A DNA stretch of 64,000 bases from positions 4,336,501-4,400,500 of the forward strand of contig NC_003280.10 in the NCBI RefSeq assembly GCF_000002985.6, written 5' to 3'. Below, in pieces: positions 12,601 to 22,581 of this stretch. A program made the translations under genes and the position numbers. This DNA comes from Caenorhabditis elegans. Its lineage: Eukaryota; Nematoda; Chromadorea; Rhabditida; Rhabditidae. The notes beneath the pieces are model-generated. The model saw only the letters and a list, made by a program, of their open reading frames with translations. It did no database searches and was not told the origin of the DNA. How positions within the stretch are numbered: the first letter of the stretch is position 1; every line of letters starts with the position of its first letter.

Positions 12601-14053
12601 ATTGAATTTTAAATCTGAAAAATTGGTTAAAAACCGTTCAAAACACTGAAATAACTGAAATAAATTTTTTTAATTAAAAAAATTAAATTTTGAAAATTCA
12701 ATGGAAAAAGTAGCATTTTCTACTGAAAATCCATTTAAAATTTGTTCAAAAAAAATTTTTTTTAAAAAGAAATACAACTTTTTTTGTCAGAAAAATTTTA
12801 AAAAGCTCAATTTTTTTTCAAAAATTGTAGAAAAAATTATAAGATTTGTTATTAAAAATTGCTACAATTTTGGACTTAATTTTCCAAAAAAACCAGCATT
12901 TTTTTTCTGAAAAATCCGTTCAAAATTTGTTTAGAAACTATATATTTTTTAAGAAATTCGAGTTTTCTGAAAAAAAAACTTTTTCCTCAAAATTTGGAGT
13001 GAAAGTTTTGTTTAAAAACATTAAAATTTAAAAATTAATTTTATAAATATCCTAAAAATAATTATACATATTTTGAAAATTCCTGAAAATTCTAAACATT
13101 TGTAAAAATTAGTGGTTTTTTTGTAGTTTTAAAAAAAATTTAACTTTTTTTTTCAAAAAAAGTAAAACATTAATATTCAAAAAATTAAAAATATTATTTT
13201 TTAAATAGTTAAAAATTCATTTTTTTTTGTTGGAAAAATTGAGAAAAAGATAAGAAATTTTGTTTGGTTTTTTTTAACCGCCAAAATTCAGGTGTACATC
13301 AATTTTTTTGAAATTTCTTAAAAGTTGGAAAAAAAATTATTTTCAACTTTAAAAGGATATTTTAAAATTCGAATTTTTTCAATTAATAAGATTTTTTTTC
13401 CAGATTTGACGTTGAAAACGAGAATGTTTTAACTGATGAAGATGATTCTGACGGTGAAAATACGCGAAAGCGAAAGACACCAACATCCAAGAAATCAGTC
13501 ACATCAACACCGACTACAAATGATATTTCCCGTGTCATAATACCAAATATTAAAGAGAAAATGACATTAATTGAGACATTATTGAAAGAAGCAATGCGTC
13601 AAGAATGTTCATGGCCATTCCTTCAACCAGTTGATTCGAAAGAAGTTCCAGATTACTATGACGTCATCAAACGGCCTATGAATTTGAGAACTATGATGAA
13701 TAAGATTAAGCAGAGGATTTATAATAAACCTATTGAGGTTGATAGTTTTGAAATTTGACAATATATTTGAAAAAAAATATCCAAAAAAAATTGCTTTCTG
13801 CAAAAAAATTTATATTTAAAAATTAGCATTTTTGATATAATTAAAATTTTTTAATTAAAAAAACAAAGCATTAATTTTTTTTTGTTGAATTTTTTTTGAA
13901 AAAAAACCGCCAAAATTCCAGGTTCGCAACGACTTCCAACTAATCCTATCAAATTGCGAGACGTACAATGAGCCGGAAAATGAAATCTACAAGCTTTCTC
14001 GAGAACTTCACGATTTTATGGCGGATCGTCTCGATGAGATCATCGATCAATAA
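3696..14053 (+). CDS. athp-2: ACF1/BAZ1-type chromatin remodelling subunit (WAC-DDT-WHIM-PHD-bromodomain)
   Basis: Nine exons: 3696-3808, 4594-5058, 5696-5967, 6811-8210, 8777-9193, 10247-10736, 11834-12449, 13404-13737 and 13922-14053. They encode 1412 aa and all phases agree. The start MPLLHKQQFEP matches the usual N-terminus of ACF1 proteins. Domains in order: WAC (about 1-130, with VFYCKATKEVF and LLNSTAWSCSLT); an AT-hook-like PRPRGRPPKTP (about 285-295); a Lys/Glu coiled coil; DDT (about 452-515); WHIM helices (about 640-680, and RLGSDRAYRRYIVMENL near 800); a C4HC3 PHD finger (about 1097-1148); and a bromodomain (about 1309-1405) with the acetyl-lysine-binding Asn in CETYN. Known family role: the non-catalytic partner of ISWI ATPase, which spaces nucleosomes in the nucleus. 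The symbol is recalled (C. elegans BAZ1-like gene) and less certain than the family. Intron 1 (3809-4593) is low-complexity A-rich sequence, and introns 3-7 are plain AT-rich spacer except where repeats are listed. Confidence 0.92.
4261..4275. repeat. C15 homopolymer
   Basis: A run of 15 C in intron 1 of the ACF1-like gene, inside A-rich low-complexity sequence. Confidence 0.95.
5098..5295. repeat. CCAAT-rich foldback element, copy 2
   Basis: Lies in intron 2 of the ACF1-like gene. It has the same order as 1350-1535: two CCAATCAGCG on one side and two CGCTGATTGG on the other, with matching flanks on both sides. Confidence 0.8.
8222..8460. repeat. TTTGAATTTCCCGCCAAAA minisatellite
   Basis: Intron 4 of the ACF1-like gene starts with about six degenerate copies of a 30-60 bp unit centred on AATTTCCCGCC. 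The first copy begins 11 bases after the donor. An isolated related copy is near 42530. Confidence 0.8.
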
Positions 14054-14697
14054 ACATATTCATTTCATTTTTCTGTTACTTTTTTTTCTTGAATTTCTAC
14101 TTTTACCCCCCTCACCTATCAATTTTCATACTTAAAAAAAATTCAAAATATCCATATCGTAAATCCACACAGACTACACAAAATCGTATCTCAATTGTTT
14201 TTTTTCGCTCTTTTTCTCTAGCTCTCTCTCCTTTACTATTTCCTAGAAATGTACTCATTTTCTGTTAATTTTTTTTTACAATTTTTTCGTTCACATTTTC
14301 TTTCTCTGTCGGTCTTAACTCAACCGCTCCCCCGTTACAAAAATCTCAGTCAAAAAAAATTAATTTTGACACGTCATATTTGTTGTTCTTGAGGTCCCCC
14401 TGTGACTTTTCAAAACGTTATTTTAATTGTGCTATTTTGTGTCAACTACTGATGAAAGTCATTGAAAATGAACTCGTAAATTTGAAATTTTAGTTTGAAT
14501 TTTCGGTTTAGGAGCAGTTTTCAGTGTAGAATTAGCACTATATATTGAATTTTAGAATTAAAAAAATCGAAAAAAAAAATTTTTTTTTAGGGTTTCTTTT
14601 TAAATTTAGAAGTTCAAAATGGAACATATAAACTTGCCATTAAAGGGGCGCGGCTTAATAATATTTTTCAAATCAATAAATTTCCAGCTCCAAAAAA
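14054..14697. other. Intergenic spacer between the ACF1-like gene and the methyltransferase
   Basis: 644 bases of AT-rich and CT-rich sequence with no exon or recognisable repeat. An AATAAA at 14049-14054 overlaps the upstream stop codon and is a possible but very early poly(A) signal. TTTCCAG at 14681-14687, ten bases before the next ATG, is a likely trans-splice acceptor. Confidence 0.6.
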
Positions 14698-16571
14698 ATG
14701 GCTTCCCAAAAGTTAACAAAACTGTTCGCCAACTCATTTAAGCTGGCGACAAGTGATCTCGCAAATCAATACGCTCTACCGGTTAAATCAATGACTGGAA
14801 TGATTGTGAGCAAGTATGGTGCATCGAAATCCAGGCGGCTCAATGAGAAAGTCGTTGAGAAAATGGATATTGGGAAAGATGATTTTCTATTTGAAATTGG
14901 ATTTGGACGAGGAGATGCTATGAAAATGTGCTTTGATCGGGTTAAAGACGGCCGGGGAATGGTAGGTGGAGAGGGTGTAGGCAGGCCTGCCTGAAATGCC
15001 TGAAAATTGTAAAAATCTGTAAATCGTGGCCTAGAAAAAGCAAAAACTCGGCCACCGATTTATTTAATTTTTTTCCCACAGACTAATCTGAAACTTTGCC
15101 ACCCGATAGTGGCCGAGTTTTCTCTTTTTCGCGGCCATGAAGCTCGATGCCGGCTAATGTATTAAAAAAAAACCCAGTCAGATGCACCATGTCTTCACTT
15201 TCGCGGTGTGCATTTTGCCACGTGTGGCCTAGAAAACAACTCGGCCACCAATTTTAATCGTATGTTTTAAACAAATTTTTACACCTTCTAGGTGTCCCAA
15301 AACAACCTCTTTTCTCGGCCGTGGCCGAGTTTTCTCGCCTCACGGCCACGTAGCAAATCTGATCATTTTCACATTCTCTTTTTCTCTCTAACACCTAAAA
15401 TTTCCAGGTATTCGGTGTTGAAAGATCCGGCTATATGAACGAACGAGCCATCAAACGATTCGTTCTGGAAATCGCCGAAACCGATAAAATCCGCATCGAT
15501 TCGGCAGTTGATCTACGGAATCTACCGTATCCCACTGATCTATTCAATCATGTATTCCACGTGGATCTCTTCTATTTTCTACAACAAAATGCACTGGTAA
15601 ACATTAATCGGGAACTGCTGAGAGTTCTGAAACCCGGTGGAACATTGATTTGTGGAATGCAATTCGATCGGTTGAAGAAATTGACGGAAAATCGAATACT
15701 TGAGGAGAATCAGTGGGATCCAATGAGATATCTGTGGGCACTGGAAACGGCGGAATTTAGTGATGTTAAAGTGCTTATTATATTGAGGAGCAAGCGCGCT
15801 CCACTGCAAATTGAAAACTCTCCGCCCCCAAACCATGGGTCTCGTTAGGTATTTGACTCCAAAACCGTAAATTCGAAAATTAAAAAAAACTTCAAAACTA
15901 CAGTATTCCTACAGTGTCCTTACAGTACTACAACAGTACTACTATAGTACTCCAATAGTACTACTACAGTACCCCTACGGTACTCCAATAGTACTACCAC
16001 AGTACCCCCGTAGTACCCCTACAGTATTCCTACAGTATCCCTACAGTACTTCTACAGCACCCCTATAGTACGAATACAGTATTCCTACAGTGCCCCTACA
16101 GTACTCCTACAATACTCATATAGTACTACTACAGTATTCCTACAGTACCCCTACAGTACCCCTACTCTACTTCCATAGTACTGCTACAGTACCCCTATAT
16201 TACTACTACAGTACCCCTACATCCTACTGTACCCCTATAGTACTATTACTGTACTCCTACAGTACTACTACAGTAATTCGCGGTTCGGCCGCCAAATACC
16301 TAACGAGACCCATCATTCGGGGGCGGAGCATTTCCATTTGGCCATGGAGCGCGCTTGCATCACGATTTCAAAAAGCAACACTAAATTCCAGATCAACTAC
16401 CATAAGGACCCCCAAATTGGTGAATATCAAATCATCTCGGCTACAAAATCTACTGATCCTCTAGCTGGACAAGATCCTGAAGAATTAATGAAAAAATTGG
16501 CGATGGATATGAAGAAAGAACGACTGGCCGAAGCGATGATGAATGATAAAAAGAATTTTGAAGATCTTTAA
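14698..16571 (+). CDS. Class I SAM-dependent methyltransferase (methyltransferase type 11-like), substrate unknown
   Basis: Three exons, 14698-14961, 15408-15770 and 16392-16571, give 268 aa. All introns are phase 0. Residues 62-75 (FLFEIGFGRGDAM) are the glycine-rich SAM-binding motif I. The segment with DLRNLPYPTDLFNHVF matches the acidic/LP region typical of type 11 methyltransferases, and LLRVLKPGGTLICG is the post-motif strand and turn. The C-terminus is a charged helix rich in Met and Lys. The donor of intron 2 (AAA then GTGCTT) is weak; it was chosen because it keeps frame and removes the repeat that follows. The gene converges on the chemoreceptor at 16721, leaving 149 bases between stop codons. 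Nothing in the sequence identifies the substrate. Confidence 0.82.
15010..15360. repeat. GTGGCCTAGAAAA / CTCGGCCAC foldback cluster
   Basis: Intron 1 of the methyltransferase holds at least three copies of GTGGCCTAGAAA...CTCGGCCAC and its inverse GTGGCCGAGTTTTCTC. Related pieces lie at 35345-35520, 42448-42480 and 53390-53430, and within the arms of the 2600-3410 palindrome. Confidence 0.75.
15783..16372. mobile_element. Foldback element with TACAGTAC minisatellite as its core
   Basis: The left arm (15783-15870: GAGCAAGCGCGCTCC, CTCCGCCCCC, GGGTCTCGTTAGGTATTTG) is mirrored by the right arm (about 16285-16372: CAAATACCTAACGAGACCC, GGGGGCGGAG, GGAGCGCGCTTGC). Between the arms, 15898-16275 is a minisatellite of about 10 bp period (CTACAGTACC with variants). 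A related element with the same arms but no minisatellite is at 35566-35830. The whole element lies inside methyltransferase intron 2. Confidence 0.88.
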
Positions 16572-16681
16572 TTTTTTCGGTTAAAAATGTTTTTTTAAAA
16601 TAGGTTTTTAATGATTTTTTGTTGTTATTTTTCGCTATAAAAATAGGTACTTTTGAAAATTTGTTTGGAAGAGTAACATTC

Positions 16682-16687
16682 TTTATT
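16682..16687 (-). terminator. Poly(A) signal of the chemoreceptor gene
   Basis: AATAAA on the minus strand, 34 bases past the chemoreceptor stop codon. Confidence 0.6.
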
Positions 16688-16720
16688 AGTGTGAAAAATT
16701 GGAAAAAAGTTTAAAAAAAT

Positions 16721-18817
16721 TCAAATTTTCGCGCCAGTTTCAACACTAGATTTCCCATGCTCAGGTCCCGGTGCAATTTTATTTCTGAATATTCCACTAA
16801 AGTACAGATTCAGTAATGGCATGGATATTTCCGGGAAATGATTGAAAATTTGAAATGTTGATGCGAAATGGAAACGAGCATCGCCTTCCTCAGAATCTTG
16901 TTCGAAATATTTTGTCTTCATAAGGATGTCGTATGGAATTATTATAATCTGAAAGATGTTAAATTATATTCCTACAGTACACAACTATAGTACTACTACT
17001 GTACTCCTACAGTACCCCTACCGTACTCTATAGTATTCTTACAGTACTCCTACAGGACCTCTACTGGACCTCTACAGTACTACTACAGTATCCCAACTCA
17101 ATATCCCTTCAGAAGACAACATGTTTTTCCAAAAACTACAGTATTCCTATTATCAAAATATAAAAACTGTCACATAAAATTTGACTACAGCGACGCACGC
17201 GAAATATTCGCTCTCGATTCTAGAAACGTCAGTTTTTGCGCTGTATCTTCGCATTTTCTCGTCTCCCGTTTCTGTCATCACCCGTGGTTCCAGCTGTTTT
17301 TACGGCATGAGGAATCGAGAGCGAATATTTCGCGCGCGTCGCTGTAGTCAAATTTGATGTGACAGTTTTTATATTTTGACTTTACAGTATCCTACGTTAC
17401 CCCTAAACCAATATCCCTTTAAAAAAAGTATTTTTTTCCAAAACTACGGTAATCCTACAGTAGTTCTACAGTATCCCCATATAACTCTTACAATACCCCT
17501 ACAGTACTTCTACAGTACCCCCCCCCCAGTTTCCCTACAGTACTCCTAGAGTACGCCTACAGTACGTCTACAGTACCCCTACAGTATATCTAAAGTACTG
17601 CTACAGTACCCATACGGTACCCCAGCTCAAGATTTCTTAATTTGCAGCAATCCTAAAATACCTTTACAGTACCCCTAAAGTACCCATATTCCCTAACCCA
17701 AAAAACTCACTAAATATAAAATAGATGTGATAAGTATTTCTATATGAACACTTTTCTCCTCTCTAGACATATTTGTGGTATTTATAAGAACCTTTTTATT
17801 TTTCTGTCTCTTCAAATAGTACAAAATCATATAACAAATTATTGATGCTACTGGAAACAAATGAAACATGCGATGGATACTCTAAAATGTTTTTAAAAGT
17901 TAAAATTAAAACTAAAGTAACCCTTATTTACCTTATCACTGTAAATATCGCCGTGTCCGTTCCAGGGGTTTTCGAAGAATCCCAACCACAAGATAAATAT
18001 TCGTTTTATTTTGAAATTTCTCAAACCAAGTATTCCAATAGTAATAGAAAAAGATGCACTGAATAGAATAAGAATAACAATTTGCACGTTGCCAAATATT
18101 CGATGATTCCAAGTTTTAGAAAAAAAGCAGAACAATTGGTTTAACGACATTTGAAATATAATTGTCAGGCAGAAAAATCGACTACAGTAATCCACGAGAA
18201 GAGAAAATTGAAGGATATCTTCTAGGAAAAGGGAACTTTCAGATGTCATTTCCAGCATAATTATTGCGAAGATTAGGAATGATACTCGGAATATAATCAT
18301 CGATGATCGGACAACTGTGAATGCAAAAAATGGGGTCTGAAATGACAATTACTTGACAATGTTCGGTCAACTTTCAGGAACTTTTTTGGGATTTATTTTT
18401 TCTCTTTCTCTCCACCAAGCCTAAGCCTATGCCTAAACCTAAGCCTGAGCCTATGCCTAAGTTTAAGCCTGAGCCTATGCCTAAGCCTAAGCCGAAGCCT
18501 AAGCCTAATCCGAAGCCTAAGACTACGCCTAAGCCTAAGCCTAAGCAGAAGCCTAAGTGAAATCCAAAGCCTGAGCCTAAGCGGAACCCAAGGCGATTCA
18601 GACTTACCAACTTCAAGCAATTCTTCTTCAAAATAAATATAACCATAAAACTCTGAACCATAACGTTCAAAACTTCCAAAACCAATAGTAATATAATTTT
18701 AATCGAATAAGAATTATGTTGTGATGGGTCTTGAAACGGCTCCGGAGCACATATAATTTTTACACAAGGGGGTGTAGGGAGTACAAGTGGAGAAGTAAAA
18801 CTGGGTGAGGAATTCAT
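16721..18817 (-). CDS. Nematode seven-transmembrane serpentine chemoreceptor, family not settled
   Basis: Four minus-strand exons, 18817-18608, 18336-17932, 17881-17711 and 16948-16721, all phase 0, encode 337 aa. Hydrophobic spans include [37 protein letters not shown] and [16 protein letters not shown] basic third loop (KRQKNKKVL) and a last span, [19 protein letters not shown], are followed by a short polar tail. This is the plan of the large nematode chemosensory receptor families, which act in sensory neuron cilia. I cannot assign the class from motifs. Intron 1 carries a TTAGGC array, and intron 3 carries a minisatellite interrupted by a foldback. The gene is divergent from the gene at 19171. 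Confidence 0.8.
16960..17690. repeat. TACAGTACC minisatellite, interrupted
   Basis: Two blocks (16963-17100 and 17385-17690) of degenerate units of about 10 bp (CTACAGTACC, CTACAGTACT) in chemoreceptor intron 3, separated by the foldback at 17153-17380. It is the same unit as in 15898-16275. It contains an 11-C run at 17518-17528. Confidence 0.85.
17153..17380. mobile_element. Foldback (MITE-like) element, 228 bp
   Basis: The left arm TCAAAATATAAAAACTGTCA...GCGAAATATTCGCTCTCGATTC is matched by its inverse at 17312-17380, with about 68-bp arms and few mismatches. The unpaired centre is about 90 bp. It sits within the minisatellite, which suggests it inserted after the array had formed. Confidence 0.85.
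18414..18590. repeat. Interstitial telomere-like array 1 (GCCTAA)
   Basis: About 25 units of GCCTAA with variants (GCCTAT, GCCGAA, GCCTGA), inside intron 1 of the minus-strand chemoreceptor gene. The telomeric G strand (TTAGGC) is the gene's sense strand. Confidence 0.9.
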
Positions 18818-19170
18818 TTTTGGAAAGTTGGGAAGTAAAAATGATAACTAAAGCTGAAGTTTTGATCAAGAAAACCGTTGAAAAGATTGTGTTATTTAGT
18901 GTTAGCTATAATTATACAACTTTATATGTAAACTTTTAAACAAAAATTCAAGATAAAGTTCACAAATTACGTGATTTTTTTTAATTTTACACAAATAAAC
19001 TCTCAACAAAAAACAATGAAAATAACTTCACGTGAACTTCTTGAAAAAGAAGGAGGGAACAAAAAACAACTACGTGTGTCCAAATAATCATCAAACATTT
19101 ATTCCAGAAATTTTCAACTTTCTGCTGCAGATATTCAATTTTGCTGTTCTTTCAGTAAAAAAGTATCAAA
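18818..19170. other. Divergent promoter region
   Basis: 353 bases between the start codons of two divergent genes (chemoreceptor and WSN-like protein). It is AT-rich with no clear TATA box. TTCAG at 19151-19155, 15 bases before the right-hand ATG, is a likely trans-splice acceptor. Confidence 0.6.
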
Positions 19171-22100
19171 ATGAAATGTGAGTTTACACCTTTTTCTGCA
19201 TATTCCAATTCTGCTCGATTTCAGATTGGAAATTACTATTCATTGGATTTCTAATTGTTAATTGTCATGATAATATTCCAACGAGTTTAACTGCACAATT
19301 TGTCAGTGGAAATGCAACAGGAGCCATTGTTACTAGAAGTGCTCCAGAAGGTCAGTGAATGGCTCGTAAATCTTAAGGAAGCGGACATGTTTTTGGCCAA
19401 TTACCCATGGTTTTCTGAGTTAGAGGCTCTGACATCTTAGACGGTGTCAATTTCTAGAAGAGTAGCTGCCACGTGGAATTTGTTTTGAATTCTGTGACGT
19501 GGATTATTGATTTTCTTTTGAAACTACGTGGCAGCTTATTGAGAGTTCACGAGTACATTTCCATGTAAATTAAAGTTAATCATATTTCATGAGAGTTTTT
19601 TTCTTTTCTGGTTGATCTCTGAAAAACGCCAAAAGCTTATTTTTTTTGAAAAAATATAGCGTTACACATGTTGTTGCCTAGTTTCAGAGATTCAAGCTCC
19701 CTTCTAAAAATGTTTAAAATGAAATCATTGCCTCTGGTTTTTTGTTGAGATTGTGTAGAATAGTTGCCTAGAATTACCACCAACTCTAGTTCGACAAATG
19801 CGCCTTGGGTAGAGGTTCCCTTGAATCTTCAAATCTTTTACCTCTAGACTCATTAACTTCTATTTCAGATTCTTCCCTCGATCGAATCTCTGAGATGCTC
19901 GCTGCTCATGCTCGTCTAACTATTGGAATCACTATTTTGGCGGATCTTCTCGAACCATCTATGATCAGTGTACTTGCTGGATTTTTCAATATTGAGGAGT
20001 CAAGTATCAATGGATTATTGAAAATTGATCAATCAAAGATCAAAAGACTCATTGGAGACCTATCTAAAATGAAAACTTCTGAAATGGATTTTTCCAATTT
20101 GACAAATGGAATTGAACACTTAGAAGAGATGTACAAGGAGTTCAATAGTTTGCCACCTATATCGACAGACAATGAAGACGTGAGAGCGCCGTCCTATAAG
20201 AAAATTATAGAATTGAACGAATTCCCTGAAACGAAACAAGATGAATTGGAACAACTTGGAAAATATTCGGGCGCAGTGACAACATTGAAAAACAATGTCG
20301 ATTTGTATCCCACATATATGAATTGTACTATTTCGCCAAATGTTGATAAGAATGCAGCCGCAACAGCCTTCCAAAATTTTTCAACCCTCATGAATATAAT
20401 TCTTGAACCTTGGGAGAACTTCAAAAATCTCGAGCAGGAGGATTTTACGACGGTATTTAAATCTGTCAACAAGAAACTGGAAGTTTATAAAAAGGTCGAT
20501 CTAACACGTGTGTCCGCGACTCAAGTCGGTACAGGAGTGGCGATATCACCATTCTTCTCGAATGTTCTTTCGTACTTGGAGTCATCACATGCAATCAAGT
20601 TCATCGAAAAACTAACAAATGCTGACAAGAATACTCTGAACGATTTAAGAAAGTGGACTGGAGCATTTCCGGATGAACTTCTGAAAATCGAAGATCTGAA
20701 GAGGGATATCAATGAAACCTTTTTGAAAGAGACACTGACTGAAGACAATTCTCCATTGGATGCTCTTTTGAAAACTCTGCAACCACTATTTGACTCCGAT
20801 TCTGTCATAAAAACATTCTGGACTGCTCTGGAAACTTATGATTATTCAAAAATAGCGGACACAATCAAAAACCTGGATTCTCTATTGAAGTTGCTGATTG
20901 AATCAGGAAGTTCTTCACAAGATTTTACCAATTCATTGTCAACGGTTCGAAGAATTGTGGAATATGCAAAGTTGATCAACACCAGCAATCCACAAGTGAC
21001 AAATTTTGAGAATGGATACATTGATATTCTGAACGCCTTAGGCAATTTGAGTTCTCTGAAATCCGCTGTGAAAGAATACAGAGGAAGCGACGAGTTCACA
21101 AATGCTGCATCTTCATCCGTTTCAGGCTACCATTCACGCGTGAGAAGTATGGATAAATCTAATTGTTATTTTGTGATTAAAAATGACAATTTCGACAATG
21201 CTGACAAACATTTCCCAAAAGTTGTCGAGAAGCTCAAAAAATTCAACCAAGAAGCCATGGAACTCAAGGCTCTCATTTCAAAGATCCCAATGTGGCAGGA
21301 GACAACGGAAAACTTAGAGATGTACATAGATGAAACATTCGGTCCATTCAAAGATAAAATTAACACCAGTCAACAGGATCTATCAAAAGTGAAAGGTGGA
21401 ATCGGGTTCGTCAATCTACATAAAACGATGTTTGCTACTGGAGAAACCACTGTCGACCTGAATGAACTTCAAAAGATCAAGACAACTGGTGTGAACAATG
21501 TTCAGAAGAGGTTGGACGGACTCAGTGATTTGAAGACTCAATCTTTATACAAAGAAGTTATCAGATTCCGAAAGAATTTTCGTCTCCGAGAGAAACTTAT
21601 CAGTGGATCCATCTTATTCCGTGACATGTCCCGACTTATCAAGGAATCAGAAGTATTCGATAAACTAGCAGAAACTGGAAATGCTCTTTGTCTGAAAGTG
21701 GTGAACACGAGTTCCGAAGATGTCCCACGGAATGAATTTTTGAAGAAATTGGATGTTCTGAATACAACAACTCATCGAATCAAGGATCTTCTTGCTCATG
21801 CTTTGAAACTCAAAAAAAGATATACAGACGTGTCAAATACGGATTTATTGCATGCAAGATTCCTTGTCGATAACCTTGTGAACCTTCCAAATCCAGAATA
21901 TAAAGTTGAAGATTGGACAAAATTTGTTGATATCTTGAATGGAACAAATATGGCAACTGCATCCACTGAAATCTCTGAATTCTCCGAAGCAATCGAATCC
22001 ACTTTTGATCTGGACTTTACTGCTCATCAGACTGAAATTATTGGTACTTATTGGAATCTTCGTGCATTGTTGAGACTTCATAGATCACTTGTGGCTATTG

Positions 22101-22315
22101 ATCATGTTTCGTGAGTTAATTTTAAACTTGTAATTCCTCAAATATACATTTTTTTCAGACAAAAATCCTTCTGGGAACGTTACAATCATTGGATTCAGTT
22201 GTCGATGCTCGTTGGTATTCTCAGTTTAATTAATATCGTTGTCCTGGCTCTAATCAAAATCAAACTCAGAAGAGATGCACAAGCTGAAAAAGAAGAAGAT
22301 GAAGATTATTATTGA
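19171..22315 (+). CDS. Large type I membrane protein with probable WSN domain, nematode-specific
   Basis: Exons 19171-19177, 19225-19350, 19869-22110 and 22159-22315 join in frame to 843 aa. The 7-base first coding exon (ATGAAAT) follows a TTCAG acceptor. The protein opens with a signal peptide (KYWKLLFIGFLIVN). At about residues 45-120 there is a helical region (ARLTIGITILADLLEP, then IDQSKIKRLIGDL) whose hydrophobic spacing resembles the nematode WSN domain. Next comes a long, mostly helical ectodomain with few cysteines. Near the C-terminus a single transmembrane span (SMLVGILSLINIVVLALI) is followed by a short acidic cytoplasmic tail ending in EDEDYY. The molecular function is unknown. 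WSN assignment is from memory of the family pattern and is moderate; signal peptide and transmembrane span are clear. Confidence 0.85.
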
Positions 22316-22338
22316 TTACTTGTTTCTAGCGTTCCGAT

Positions 22339-22344
22339 AATAAA
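22339..22344 (+). terminator. Poly(A) signal of the WSN-like gene
   Basis: AATAAA, 23 bases after the stop codon. The lat-2 start is 237 bases further on. Confidence 0.65.
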
Positions 22345-22581
22345 TAGATTTTTGAAAATTCTAGAACTTGCATTGATCACGAGATTATCTTACCTCAATG
22401 CCATTCCGTAATCAACATGTCATCCTAATGCACGAGATGGGGGACATAGAAAAAGCATCGGCCGTATGTATTCCTCAAGTGCTCATCAAACACTTTGGCA
22501 CCACGGCCAACGCCTTTTCCTTCCTACCACCTCCGCTCTCGAAATCGTTCCATTTCTTTTTTTTCAAAACTTTGATTTTGT

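Noticed and set aside
16090..16464. 124-codon frame rich in YSYSTPTV
   Set aside because: Translation of the 10-bp TACAGTACC minisatellite, read in all three frames by periodicity.
18374..18817. Leu/Gly-rich C-terminal extension of the chemoreceptor first exon (repeating LGLGLG)
   Set aside because: It is read-through of the GCCTAA array past a good GTAAGT donor at 18607; the spliced form continues into a transmembrane span.
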